From an uncultured Collinsella sp. (GTDB lineage Bacteria > Actinomycetota > Coriobacteriia > Coriobacteriales > Coriobacteriaceae): DNA of 13,575 nt. Below the pieces are notes generated by a model. That model was given only the letters and a program-made list of their open reading frames with translations, did no database searches and was not told the DNA's origin. The translations under genes were made by a program, and so were the position numbers. Location of the stretch: positions 1 to 13,575 of the forward strand of contig USGN01000013.1 in assembly GCA_900554255.1 (NCBI GenBank), written 5' to 3'. Positions 6,916 through 13,179 of this stretch are shown here, in pieces; position 1 is the first letter of the stretch; each line of letters starts with the position of its first letter.

Positions 6916-6971
6916 CGCGGACGCGACGGATTTGCGTTCCGCGGGTGCGGCTCGCCCGCTCGGGGTCTTTT
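6916..6971. terminator. Weak hairpins in the convergent gap
   Basis: Two competing stems follow the kinase stop: 6916-6924 with 6934-6943 (one bulge), and 6941-6947 with 6953-6959 (seven pairs, one wobble). Only TCTTTT follows, a few bases downstream. They lie between convergent genes, so a terminator is expected here, but the match is weak. Confidence 0.35.
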
Positions 6972-6986
6972 GTCGATGCGGGCTCG

Positions 6987-7562
6987 CTACAGCGGCGCGG
7001 CTGCCGGGGTCAGCTGCTTGATGTATGCCCACATGCGCTGCTTGGCGGCCTTGTCGGTGAGCGCCGCCTCAAAACCGTCGAGCGCCAGCACGCGGCGCCC
7101 CTGCACATGGGCGACCAGGCCGGGCTTGAGCATGGCGGTGTCGAAGTCATCGATCGCCACGAGCATATCGGCGTAGGTCTCGCGCATGGCGTCAGCCGCG
7201 TTGTTGTCGAGCAGTAGCACCGCCTCGGGGTCCAAAGCCTCAAGCGCCTCACGGAACAGCTCGCACGGCAGAGTCTCGCCCACCGCGACCGCTCCGTCAC
7301 CCACGCCGGCGACGCTTGCCAGCACGCAAAAATCTTCGGGCGCGTAGCCGATGGCGCCAAGCGCCTTGCGCAACGCCGCGCCATCCGGGCCGGCGGCAAG
7401 CTCGCCACCCGAACGCTCGGCCTCGTCCAAATCGCCTTTGACCAGCACGATCGGCGAGCACGCGTTGCCCGCGATACGCACGCCACGACCCGCGAGCGAT
7501 GCGAGCTCCTGCTCGGTCGCCTGGGCGATGGCTTCTTTTTTCTGGCTTTGTGACGTGGACAT
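6987..7562 (-). CDS. Divergent uracil-DNA-glycosylase-like protein
   Basis: A 191-aa, probably cytosolic protein. The order of elements resembles the family 4/5 uracil-DNA glycosylase fold: a first strand SPIVLVKGDLDEAE where active enzymes have a GEGPG-type motif, then DGAALRKALGAIGYAPEDF (the 'AGxLLxxxLxxxG' helix), LDPEAVLLLDNNAADAM (the 'P.vivalG..A' strand and helix), and a final DKAAKQRMWAYIKQL helix. The catalytic and Fe-S cysteine motifs of true family 4 enzymes are not seen, nor is the HP motif, so enzyme activity is doubtful. The ATG at 7562 has GGAGAG just upstream; an upstream GTG (7592) lacks support. It is divergent from thioredoxin and convergent with the kinase, so it is a single-gene unit. 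The fold call is inference from pattern, with moderate confidence; otherwise hypothetical. Confidence 0.55.
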   Translation of the reverse strand: MSTSQSQKKEAIAQATEQELASLAGRGVRIAGNACSPIVLVKGDLDEAERSGGELAAGPDGAALRKALGAIGYAPEDFCVLASVAGVGDGAVAVGETLPCELFREALEALDPEAVLLLDNNAADAMRETYADMLVAIDDFDTAMLKPGLVAHVQGRRVLALDGFEAALTDKAAKQRMWAYIKQLTPAAAPL

Positions 7563-7590
7563 GCGCTCTCCAATCGTTTGCGTGCCCACC

Positions 7591-7596
7591 ATTATA
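7591..7596 (-). promoter_or_regulatory. Candidate -10 box of the UDG-like gene
   Basis: TATAAT reads on the minus strand at 7596-7591 and gives a leader of about 22 nt to the ATG at 7562. No recognisable -35 is found at 16-18 bp; that stretch is the loop and stem of the hairpin at 7603-7635. Confidence 0.3.
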
Positions 7597-7602
7597 TAAA
7601 AG

Positions 7603-7635
7603 AGCCGCCCGCGAGTGGTTGCTTTGCGGGCGGCT
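7603..7635. repeat. Perfect 10-bp inverted repeat in the divergent promoter region
   Basis: AGCCGCCCGC (7603-7612) pairs with GCGGGCGGCT (7626-7635) around a 13-nt loop. On the minus strand CTTTTATATAAT follows, so it resembles a terminator reading leftward although no minus-strand gene lies upstream of it. It could shield the UDG-like gene from antisense transcription or act as an operator. Confidence 0.6.
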
Positions 7636-7663
7636 GGGTATAAGCACGGTCGTACTGAGTTTT

Positions 7664-7680
7664 ACGCGGCCGAGCCGCGT
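7664..7680 (+). repeat. Compact leader hairpin upstream of thioredoxin
   Basis: ACGCGGC (7664-7670) and GCCGCGT (7674-7680) form a perfect 7-bp stem with a 3-nt loop, ending nine bases before the GGAGG ribosome site (7689-7693). In RNA it would be stable and could influence thioredoxin translation or mRNA life. No U-tract follows. Confidence 0.55.
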
Positions 7681-7698
7681 CGCATTATGGAGGTCACC

Positions 7699-8019
7699 AT
7701 GGCTGACATTAATCAGATTACCCCCGAGAACTTCGATTCCATCGTTAACGACAGCCTGCCCGTGCTGGTCGATTTTTGGGCACCGTGGTGCGGACCCTGT
7801 CGATCCCTCTCGCCCATCGTTGACGAGGTTGCCGATGAGCTGGCGGGCAAGCTTGCCGTTGCCAAATGCAACGTCGACGACAACCAGGATCTGGCCATGA
7901 AGTATGGCGTCATGAGCATCCCCACGCTGATTGTGTTTAAGAACGGCGAGGAGATTGACCGCTCGGTTGGCGCTCTGCCCAAGGCGAGGCTGCAGGCGCT
8001 GCTGGAGAAGCATCTGTAA
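7699..8019 (+). CDS. trxA: Thioredoxin
   Basis: A 106-aa cytosolic disulfide reductase recycled by thioredoxin reductase (not in this window). It is a single thioredoxin fold with the classic active site WCGPC at residues 30-34, preceded by LVDFWAP, the buried-aspartate strand VDEVADE, CNVDDNQDLA, the cis-proline loop SIPTL (Pro75) and VGALPKARLQALL at the end. Length is standard. The start is the ATG at 7699 with GGAGG (7689-7693) five bases before; an ATG four codons upstream (within GTTATG/MEVT context) is less well spaced. No signal peptide. It is transcribed alone: a long hairpin terminator lies at 8131-8168, and the following gene has its own regulatory dyad. Confidence 0.97.
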   Translation: MADINQITPENFDSIVNDSLPVLVDFWAPWCGPCRSLSPIVDEVADELAGKLAVAKCNVDDNQDLAMKYGVMSIPTLIVFKNGEEIDRSVGALPKARLQALLEKHL

Positions 8020-8130
8020 TACGCTTGTTACTTACCCGCCGTCTATGAGCGCTTTTGCACCGCTCGCCGGACTTCTGGATGCACCGAGTGCAACCACGGA
8101 TAGTATGGTAGTCACAAACAGCCCCCAGTG

Positions 8131-8168
8131 AACGGGTGCGGGTCGCACAGACTCGTACCCGTTTTCTT
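8131..8168 (+). terminator. Intrinsic terminator downstream of thioredoxin
   Basis: Positions 8132-8144 pair with 8150-8162 (13 pairs, two of them G-U) around the loop GCACA, followed by TTTCTT. It lies 112 bases after the thioredoxin stop and about 70 bases before the next gene, so it separates the two units. I see no gene in the interval 8020-8130. Confidence 0.8.
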
Positions 8169-8188
8169 ATGCAGCTGCGCACAGAGCG

Positions 8189-8220
8189 GGCGTAGTAAAA
8201 TCTGAACCACTGAACTACCC
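8189..8220. promoter_or_regulatory. Candidate NikR operator with -10 box
   Basis: GTAGT (8192-8196) and ACTAC (8214-8218) form a dyad with a 17-bp spacer, extended by GGG (8188-8190) and CCC (8218-8220) with a one-base offset. Half-sites about two DNA turns apart are the geometry known for NikR (GTATGA-N16-TCATAC in E. coli). TAAAAT at 8196-8201 could be a -10 box lying inside the dyad; no good -35 is seen. It sits 21 bases upstream of the nikR unit, so autoregulation by nickel is plausible. This is inference from position and geometry. Confidence 0.4.
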
Positions 8221-8240
8221 CATAGAAAAGGAGATTTTCC

Positions 8241-8489
8241 ATGCATGATGTTGGAATGAACATGAGCCAGCTTGCCATGAGCGTCAAACAGGTCGACGAC
8301 ACCATCGAGCTCGCTCATGAGTGGAGCCATCAGCTGCTGCATGCGACCGAGAATTTTGACATGGAACGCATCGGCGCCAAGCTCGAGGCAGCCATGGCCG
8401 CGCTGCACGAGGCCCATGCCGCACTCGAGGGCTACGAAGAGGCCATCGAGGCCGACCACAACTCCGTCGGATCCGTGAAGCTGGTGTAA
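8241..8489 (+). CDS. Small His-rich helical protein of unknown function, linked to nikR
   Basis: I do not recognise this 82-aa protein. It has a strong ribosome site (AAAAGGAG) and ends one base before the nikR GTG, so the two are co-translated. No signal peptide, membrane span or cysteine is present. The sequence looks like two amphipathic helices (about 9-35 and 40-72) joined by a short turn near NFD. Histidines 26, 30 and 34 fall on one helix face (i, i+4, i+8), and His56 and His59 lie on the second helix; His2 and His73 flank them, and there are six Met. This could make a metal-binding helical hairpin. It is not HypA: the HypA zinc-finger cysteines are absent. A role in nickel buffering or delivery is inferred from its neighbours only. 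Confidence 0.8.
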   Translation: MHDVGMNMSQLAMSVKQVDDTIELAHEWSHQLLHATENFDMERIGAKLEAAMAALHEAHAALEGYEEAIEADHNSVGSVKLV

Positions 8490-8490
8490 A

Positions 8491-9003
8491 GTGGCCGAAC
8501 ACGAGCATGGCAGCGGGTACGAGCACGAGCATCCGCACGGGGCGGACGGTGATGCGGGCTGCCACTGTAGTGGCTCCGGCTCCGAGCTGGTCCGCTTTTC
8601 GGTCACCGCGCCCGACGACCTGCTGCGCCGCTTTGACGAGCAGATCGCGCGCCGCGGTGACGTGGCCAACCGTTCCGAGGCCGTACGCGATCTGATTCGC
8701 GCCTCGATCGCCAAAGAGCAGATGCGCACGCCCGATGAGCATGTTATCGGGTCGCTCACCATGATCTACGACCACCATACCGGCGACCTGACGCGCCGTC
8801 TGGACGAAGTGCAGCACGACTACACCGACGAGATCGTATCGACCATGCACGTACATCTGGATCACCACAACTGCTTGGAGATCCTGGCGCTCAAGGGTCG
8901 CGGCGAGCGCATCTACGAACTGTCCGACCGCCTGCTGGGCCTGCGCGGCGTTAAGCACGGCGAGCTCACGTGCGCCGCCACCAAGCAGAGCCTGGGGCTG
9001 TAG
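8491..9003 (+). CDS. nikR: Nickel-responsive regulator NikR with His/Cys-rich N-terminal extension
   Basis: A 170-aa nickel-sensing repressor. Residues about 32-75 are the ribbon-helix-helix DNA-binding domain (LVRFSVTAPDDLLRRFDEQI, then NRSEAVRDLIR). Residues 85-165 are the ACT-like nickel domain. The high-affinity Ni ligands of E. coli NikR (His76, His87, His89, Cys95) map to His109, His120, His122 and Cys128 with identical spacing. The first 31 residues are unusual: repeated His-Glu-His and a CHC, a likely extra metal-binding tail. The start is the GTG at 8491, one base after the previous stop, without a clear ribosome site of its own; no ATG is available before the DNA-binding domain. It leads the hydrogenase maturation genes, consistent with nickel control of hydrogenase assembly or nickel uptake. 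Confidence 0.95.
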   Translation: MAEHEHGSGYEHEHPHGADGDAGCHCSGSGSELVRFSVTAPDDLLRRFDEQIARRGDVANRSEAVRDLIRASIAKEQMRTPDEHVIGSLTMIYDHHTGDLTRRLDEVQHDYTDEIVSTMHVHLDHHNCLEILALKGRGERIYELSDRLLGLRGVKHGELTCAATKQSLGL

Positions 9004-9026
9004 CGGGATTTCCCGCAGCGCACCTG

Positions 9027-9096
9027 CCAAAAAGGGACAGGTTTGTTTTGGCAGGTTTAGCGTTTTACCTACCAAAACAAACCTGTCCTTTTTTGG
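9027..9096. repeat. Long hairpin between nikR and hypF, terminator-like
   Basis: Positions 9027-9056 pair with 9067-9096: 30 positions with one mismatch (9052/9071) and one G-U, loop 9057-9066. Within it, a 22-position stem is followed on the plus strand by T6 (9089-9094), and the mirror T5 lies on the minus strand, so either direction could terminate. Only 23 bases separate it from the hypF ATG, leaving no room for a promoter, so hypF must be read through it or be driven from within. A dispersed palindromic element is the alternative. Confidence 0.85.
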
Positions 9097-9119
9097 TCGG
9101 TTTTGATGAGGGGTGTCGC

Positions 9120-11591
9120 ATGCGGCATGTGCATATTCATGTGACGGGCATTGTGCAGGGCGTTGGCATGCGGCCGTTTGTGTATCGCGAGGCCATTGCG
9201 TATGGCATTTGCGGATGGGTGCTCAATGCGGGCGACGGCGTGCATATCGAGGCGCACGCTTGTGCCGAGGCGGTTGACGGATTTGTCGCCGCGCTTTCTG
9301 AGCATGCGCCCGCGGCGGCTCGCGTTGAGCGAGTCGATATTGCGAATTTGGAGCCTGGCGGCTGGAGCACTGCCGATGAGCAGGGCTTTCACATTGTGGC
9401 GTCGCAGGACCAGACCGCGCACACGACGCTCGTCTCGCCCGATATCGCCACCTGCGACGATTGCCTGCGCGAGTTGTTCGATCCCGCCGACCGACGCTAT
9501 CACTACCCCTTTATCAACTGCACCAACTGCGGGCCGCGCTTTACCATCATCCGGTCGCTGCCTTATGACCGAGCGGCTACCTCGATGGACCGTTTCCCCA
9601 TGTGCCCCGCCTGCGCCGCAGAGTATGCCGATCCACTCGACCGTCGCTTTCACGCACAGCCCGATGCCTGCTTTGATTGCGGGCCGCATATTACGTGGCG
9701 TGAGGCTGTGAACGGCGATGCGTGCGGGAATTCGTCCGCGACACCGGCCGTCGGCACCACACGCGAGGCCAGCGACGCCATTATCGACCGCTGTGTTGAG
9801 CTGCTGGCCAACGGCGGTATCGTCGCCATCAAGGGACTGGGCGGATTTCACTTGGCATGCGACGCCTCCAACGAGCAGGCGGTGGCCGAGCTGCGCCGCC
9901 GCAAACGCCGCAGCAACAAGCCGCTTGCCGTCATGATGCGCAGTCTTGCCGATGCCGGGCGCCTGTGCTATATCGACGATGCTGAACGCGATCTGCTCGC
10001 CGGCAGTATCCGCCCCATTGTGCTGCTGCGCCGGTGCACTGTTGGCGAGGGCAACGGCGGTTCCCCCGACATCCTCGCCCTCGCACCATCTGTCGCGCAC
10101 GACTTGCCCGAGCTCGGCGTCATGCTCCCCTATACACCGCTTCAACATCTGCTGCTTGCAGCTGCCGCGTCGCATGACATGCACGCGCTGGTCATGACCA
10201 GCGGAAACCTGAGCGAAGAGCCCATCGAGACCGACGACGCCCTTGCATGGGAGCATCTCGTTGCCGCCGGCATCGCCGACGCGCTGCTCGGCAACGACCG
10301 CGCGATCCTGTCGCGCTACGACGACTCCGTGGTACGCGTGGTCGACGGCGACGTCATGCCCGTACGTCGTGCACGCGGATATGCGCCGCAACCGCTGTCG
10401 TTGCCGGCGCTCGACGGCGCTCCGTCCTGCGTACTCGCCTGCGGGCCGCAACAAAAGGCCACGATTGCGCTCACGCGTGAAGGGACGAACGGCGAAGCGA
10501 CCTGTTTTGTGTCGCAGCATATCGGCGATGTTGAAAACGGCGAAACCTTCGATGCCTGGAACGCCGCGCGCACGCGCTTGGAAGATCTCTTTGACTTGGC
10601 GCCCGCCGCTTTGGCCTGCGATGTGCACCCCAGCTATCTATCGAGCCAGTGGGCGCGCGAGCAGGCGCGAAAATGCAATCTGCCGCTCGTCGAGGTGCAG
10701 CACCATCATGCGCATATCGCGAGCGTAATGGCCGAGGCCATCGCCGCTGGCCAGCTTACAACCGACGCGCGCGTCCTTGGCATCGCCTTTGACGGCACCG
10801 GCGCCGGCACCGATGGGACCATTTGGGGCGGCGAGTTTCTTGTTGCCAGCCTTGGCGGCTTTGAGCGCGCCGCGCATTTGCGCACCTGGGCGCTCCCCGG
10901 CGGGGCGGCCTCCGTGCGCGACGCCCGCCGCAACGCCTTTGCCCTGCTCAGTGAGCTCGGCCTGCTCGAGCACCCAGGCGCCGCTCGGCTTTTGGACAGC
11001 CTCGACGAGCAAACGCGCAGCGTGACAGCCACCATGATCGAGCGCGGCATCAACAGCCCGCGTACCAGCAGCATGGGGCGTCTCTTTGATGCCGCGGCAG
11101 CAATTCTAGGCATCTGCGACAAGGCGACCTACGAGGGCGAACCCGCCATCGAGCTTGAGGCTGCCGCCTGGCGCGCGCTCGACAACGAAATCGCCCATTT
11201 TCCCGACGACAACGCCGGCTATTTCGCATCTGGCCCATCGTGGCTGGACGGCCCCTATGTTCTGGACCAGAAAGCACTCTTTGAGGCACTTTTGGGAGGA
11301 ATTGAAGCCGGAGCGCCCGCCGACAGGCTCGCACTCGACTTCCATGTCGCCGTCGCGCGCTCTTCGGCACGAATCGCACGCGAAATCTGCGCGCGCGAAG
11401 GCATCGATACCGTCGCACTCTCGGGCGGCGTGTTCATGAACCGACTTTTGCTTCAGCTCCTCACCCGCAAGCTTAAAGACGCAGGCCTTACGGTCTTGAT
11501 TCCCCAAACCGTGCCCGTTAACGACGGCTGCATCGCCTACGGTCAGGCAGCAGTCGCACGCACTCGCCTCGCACAGGTCGCGCCACAATAG
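9120..11591 (+). CDS. hypF: Carbamoyltransferase HypF, [NiFe]-hydrogenase maturation
   Basis: An 823-aa cytosolic enzyme that activates carbamoyl phosphate with ATP and transfers the carbamoyl group to the C-terminal Cys of HypE, the first step to the cyanide ligands. Domains in order: acylphosphatase-like (about 1-90, GIVQGVGMRPFVYR), two zinc fingers (Cys112/115/134/137 and Cys162/165/184/187), YrdC-like (about 215-400, GGIVAIKGLGGFHLACDAS and KRRSNKPLAVMMRSL), then a Kae1/HypF C-terminal domain (VQHHHAHIASVMAE, FDGTGAGTDGTIWGGEF, ALSGGVFMNRLLL). Length is usual for the family. The ATG at 9120 has GAGGGG six bases before; the frame is open upstream into nikR and the hairpin, but those residues match nothing in HypF. 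A 131-base gap with no strong terminator separates it from hypC. Confidence 0.97.
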   Translation: MRHVHIHVTGIVQGVGMRPFVYREAIAYGICGWVLNAGDGVHIEAHACAEAVDGFVAALSEHAPAAARVERVDIANLEPGGWSTADEQGFHIVASQDQTAHTTLVSPDIATCDDCLRELFDPADRRYHYPFINCTNCGPRFTIIRSLPYDRAATSMDRFPMCPACAAEYADPLDRRFHAQPDACFDCGPHITWREAVNGDACGNSSATPAVGTTREASDAIIDRCVELLANGGIVAIKGLGGFHLACDASNEQAVAELRRRKRRSNKPLAVMMRSLADAGRLCYIDDAERDLLAGSIRPIVLLRRCTVGEGNGGSPDILALAPSVAHDLPELGVMLPYTPLQHLLLAAAASHDMHALVMTSGNLSEEPIETDDALAWEHLVAAGIADALLGNDRAILSRYDDSVVRVVDGDVMPVRRARGYAPQPLSLPALDGAPSCVLACGPQQKATIALTREGTNGEATCFVSQHIGDVENGETFDAWNAARTRLEDLFDLAPAALACDVHPSYLSSQWAREQARKCNLPLVEVQHHHAHIASVMAEAIAAGQLTTDARVLGIAFDGTGAGTDGTIWGGEFLVASLGGFERAAHLRTWALPGGAASVRDARRNAFALLSELGLLEHPGAARLLDSLDEQTRSVTATMIERGINSPRTSSMGRLFDAAAAILGICDKATYEGEPAIELEAAAWRALDNEIAHFPDDNAGYFASGPSWLDGPYVLDQKALFEALLGGIEAGAPADRLALDFHVAVARSSARIAREICAREGIDTVALSGGVFMNRLLLQLLTRKLKDAGLTVLIPQTVPVNDGCIAYGQAAVARTRLAQVAPQ

Positions 11592-11722
11592 GCTGTTCGG
11601 CCAGCCCGCAAGCCGCCGTCTCACAGGTGTAGCGCGTTTGCCCGCAGCGCCCGCGAGCGCTACTATCAACTGATGGATTATTGAGCGCCCGTCCAGCGCA
11701 AAGCGTATAAAAGGGGAACAAT
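11592..11722. other. hypF-hypC intergenic gap
   Basis: No gene is seen. A 7-bp inverted repeat GTAGCGC/GCGCTAC (11629-11635 and 11657-11663) has a 21-nt loop and no U-tract. TATAAA (11706-11711) is too close to the hypC ATG to be a normal -10 box. AAAAGGGG (11709-11716) is the hypC ribosome site. Confidence 0.5.
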
Positions 11723-11983
11723 ATGTGCCTTGCCGTTCCCGGTAAAGTAGTCAAACGCGACGACGACCTCAAGGCCACCGTCGACATGATGGGCATCGAG
11801 CGCCCCGTGTCGCTGCGACTCGTGCCGACGGCGCAGGTTGGCGACTATATTCTCGTACACGCCGGCTTTGGCATCCAGATTGTCGACGAGCAGGAAGCAC
11901 AGGAAACGCTCGAGCTTGTTAATGCCATGTCCGAGCTGGTCGAAGAAGACCAGCTGACCACCAACCCGGCGGAGGCTTACTAG
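11723..11983 (+). CDS. hypC: HypC/HupF-family hydrogenase assembly chaperone
   Basis: A small 86-aa chaperone that, with HypD, carries the Fe(CN)2CO unit and hands it to the hydrogenase large subunit. The family's N-terminal MCLAVPGKV is intact with the essential Cys2 right after the start Met, and the second conserved block GDYILVHAGFGI contains His46. This is a short beta-barrel protein with an acidic helical tail (residues 55-86), normal in length. The ATG at 11723 has AAAAGGGG six bases before, and the Cys2 rule fixes the start. Its TAG overlaps the hypD GTG by one base (TAGTG), so HypC and HypD are translated together, as fits their complex. Confidence 0.97.
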   Translation: MCLAVPGKVVKRDDDLKATVDMMGIERPVSLRLVPTAQVGDYILVHAGFGIQIVDEQEAQETLELVNAMSELVEEDQLTTNPAEAY

Positions 11984-13095
11984 TGGCGCCCGAGCAGCCG
12001 GCGCGCTCCGGTATCGATTTCTCGGCATTCCGCGATCCCAAGCTGGCTCGCGAGCTCATCGAGCGCATTCATGAGCTTGTCGGCGACCGCACCATCAACC
12101 TTATGGAAGTCTGCGGCACGCATACCGTGAGCATCGGGCGCTATGGCTTTCGCTCCATTATGCCGGCCGGGCTCAAGCTGCTGAGCGGCCCGGGCTGCCC
12201 CGTCTGCGTCACCGCCAACCGCGACATCGACCACGCAATCGCGCTCGCCAACATAGACGGCGCCATCATCACCACCTTTGGCGACATGATGCGCGTGCCC
12301 GGATCATCCACCTCGCTCGCTGCGCAAAAGGCGGCGGGGCGCGATATCCGTATCGTCTATTCCCCGCTCGACGCGCTCGACATTGCCGAGCAAAACCCTG
12401 ATCGCCCGGTCATTTTTATGGGCGTGGGCTTTGAGACTACGACGCCCACCATCGCCGCCGCCATCTTGGAGGCCGAGGCGCGCGGGCTTTTGAACTTCTC
12501 GGTCTATTGCGCCCACAAGGCCACGCCGCCGGCGTTGCGCGCCATCGCCAACGACCCCGAGACCACCATCGACGGCTTTATCCTGCCGGGCCACGTCGCC
12601 ACCATCACGGGCTTGGCGCCCTTTAGCTTTTTGGTCGACGAATTCAATACCCCGGGCGTGGTCACGGGATTTGAACCGGTCGATATCCTGCAGGGCATCT
12701 GCATGCTGGTCCAGATGGTTGTCGAGGACAGGCCGGTGATTGACAACGCCTACCGCCGTGGCGTCAACGCAGACGGCAATCCCGTGGCGCGCCAGCTGGT
12801 CGAGCAGGTGTTTGAGCCGTGCGATACCACATGGCGCGGGCTGGGGCTGATTGCCAACTCGGGCCTTTCCATCCGCCCCGAGTTCTCGCGCTTTGATGCC
12901 CGCGCTCGCTTTGATGTGCCCGTTGAGGCGACAGTCGAGCCGCACGGGTGCCGCTGCGGCGACGTGCTCCGCGGGGCCATTACGCCGAGCGACTGCCCTC
13001 TGTTCGGCCGCGCTTGTACACCCGAGCATCCCATCGGCCCCTGCATGGTGAGTTCCGAGGGCAGCTGTGCAGCATATTTCCGCTACCGAGGCTAA
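11983..13095 (+). CDS. hypD: HypD, [4Fe-4S] hydrogenase maturation protein
   Basis: A 370-aa cytosolic Fe-S scaffold that, with HypC, assembles the Fe(CN)2CO moiety, receiving CN from HypE. Central motifs: LMEVCGTHT with Cys44, SGPGCPVCVT with Cys72 and Cys75 (candidate iron-binding and redox thiols), TTFGDMMRVPGSS, GFETTTPT, CAHKATPPAL and LPGHVATITG. The C-terminal region supplies the cluster cysteines (Cys323, 325, 338, 345, 354 and 362 visible). Length is typical. The start is GTG, one base overlapping hypC, with GGCGGAGG inside the end of hypC; no better start is near, and IDFSAFRDP is where family similarity begins. It is followed by an 84-base gap before hypE. Confidence 0.97.
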   Translation: MAPEQPARSGIDFSAFRDPKLARELIERIHELVGDRTINLMEVCGTHTVSIGRYGFRSIMPAGLKLLSGPGCPVCVTANRDIDHAIALANIDGAIITTFGDMMRVPGSSTSLAAQKAAGRDIRIVYSPLDALDIAEQNPDRPVIFMGVGFETTTPTIAAAILEAEARGLLNFSVYCAHKATPPALRAIANDPETTIDGFILPGHVATITGLAPFSFLVDEFNTPGVVTGFEPVDILQGICMLVQMVVEDRPVIDNAYRRGVNADGNPVARQLVEQVFEPCDTTWRGLGLIANSGLSIRPEFSRFDARARFDVPVEATVEPHGCRCGDVLRGAITPSDCPLFGRACTPEHPIGPCMVSSEGSCAAYFRYRG

Positions 13096-13101
13096 TGGGT
13101 T

Positions 13102-13123
13102 CCGCCGCTCTAACGAACGGCGG
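13102..13123. repeat. Short inverted repeat in the hypD-hypE gap
   Basis: CCGCCG (13102-13107) and CGGCGG (13118-13123) form a 6-bp stem with a 10-nt loop. There is no U-tract, so it is not a standard terminator. It may stabilise the upstream hypC-hypD mRNA. Confidence 0.4.
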
Positions 13124-13148
13124 GCCGGTCGACGCTGCACCTCGCCCA

Positions 13149-13154
13149 TATAAT
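13149..13154 (+). promoter_or_regulatory. Candidate internal -10 box before hypE
   Basis: A consensus TATAAT 26 bases before the hypE ATG. A start near 13161 would leave a 19-nt leader that still includes GGAG (13168-13171). No recognisable -35 is present at 15-18 bp, so hypE more likely relies on readthrough from hypD. Confidence 0.3.
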
Positions 13155-13179
13155 TCCGTCCTCGATTGGAGTTTTCGAT

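Noticed and set aside
8241..8489. Annotation of the small gene as HypA
   Set aside because: HypA has zinc-finger CxxC pairs and an N-terminal MHE; this protein has no cysteine.
8970..9119. Upstream in-frame extension of hypF (50 codons)
   Set aside because: It runs through the nikR end and the intergenic hairpin; family similarity begins at the ATG at 9120.
9069..10628. 519-codon open frame on the minus strand opposite hypF
   Set aside because: It lies fully antisense to a strongly motif-supported hypF and has no family motif; long antisense frames are expected in GC-rich coding DNA.
11706..11711. TATAAA before hypC as a -10 promoter box
   Set aside because: It would place the transcript start about five bases before the ATG and destroy the ribosome site; the spacing to TTGAGC is 19 bp.
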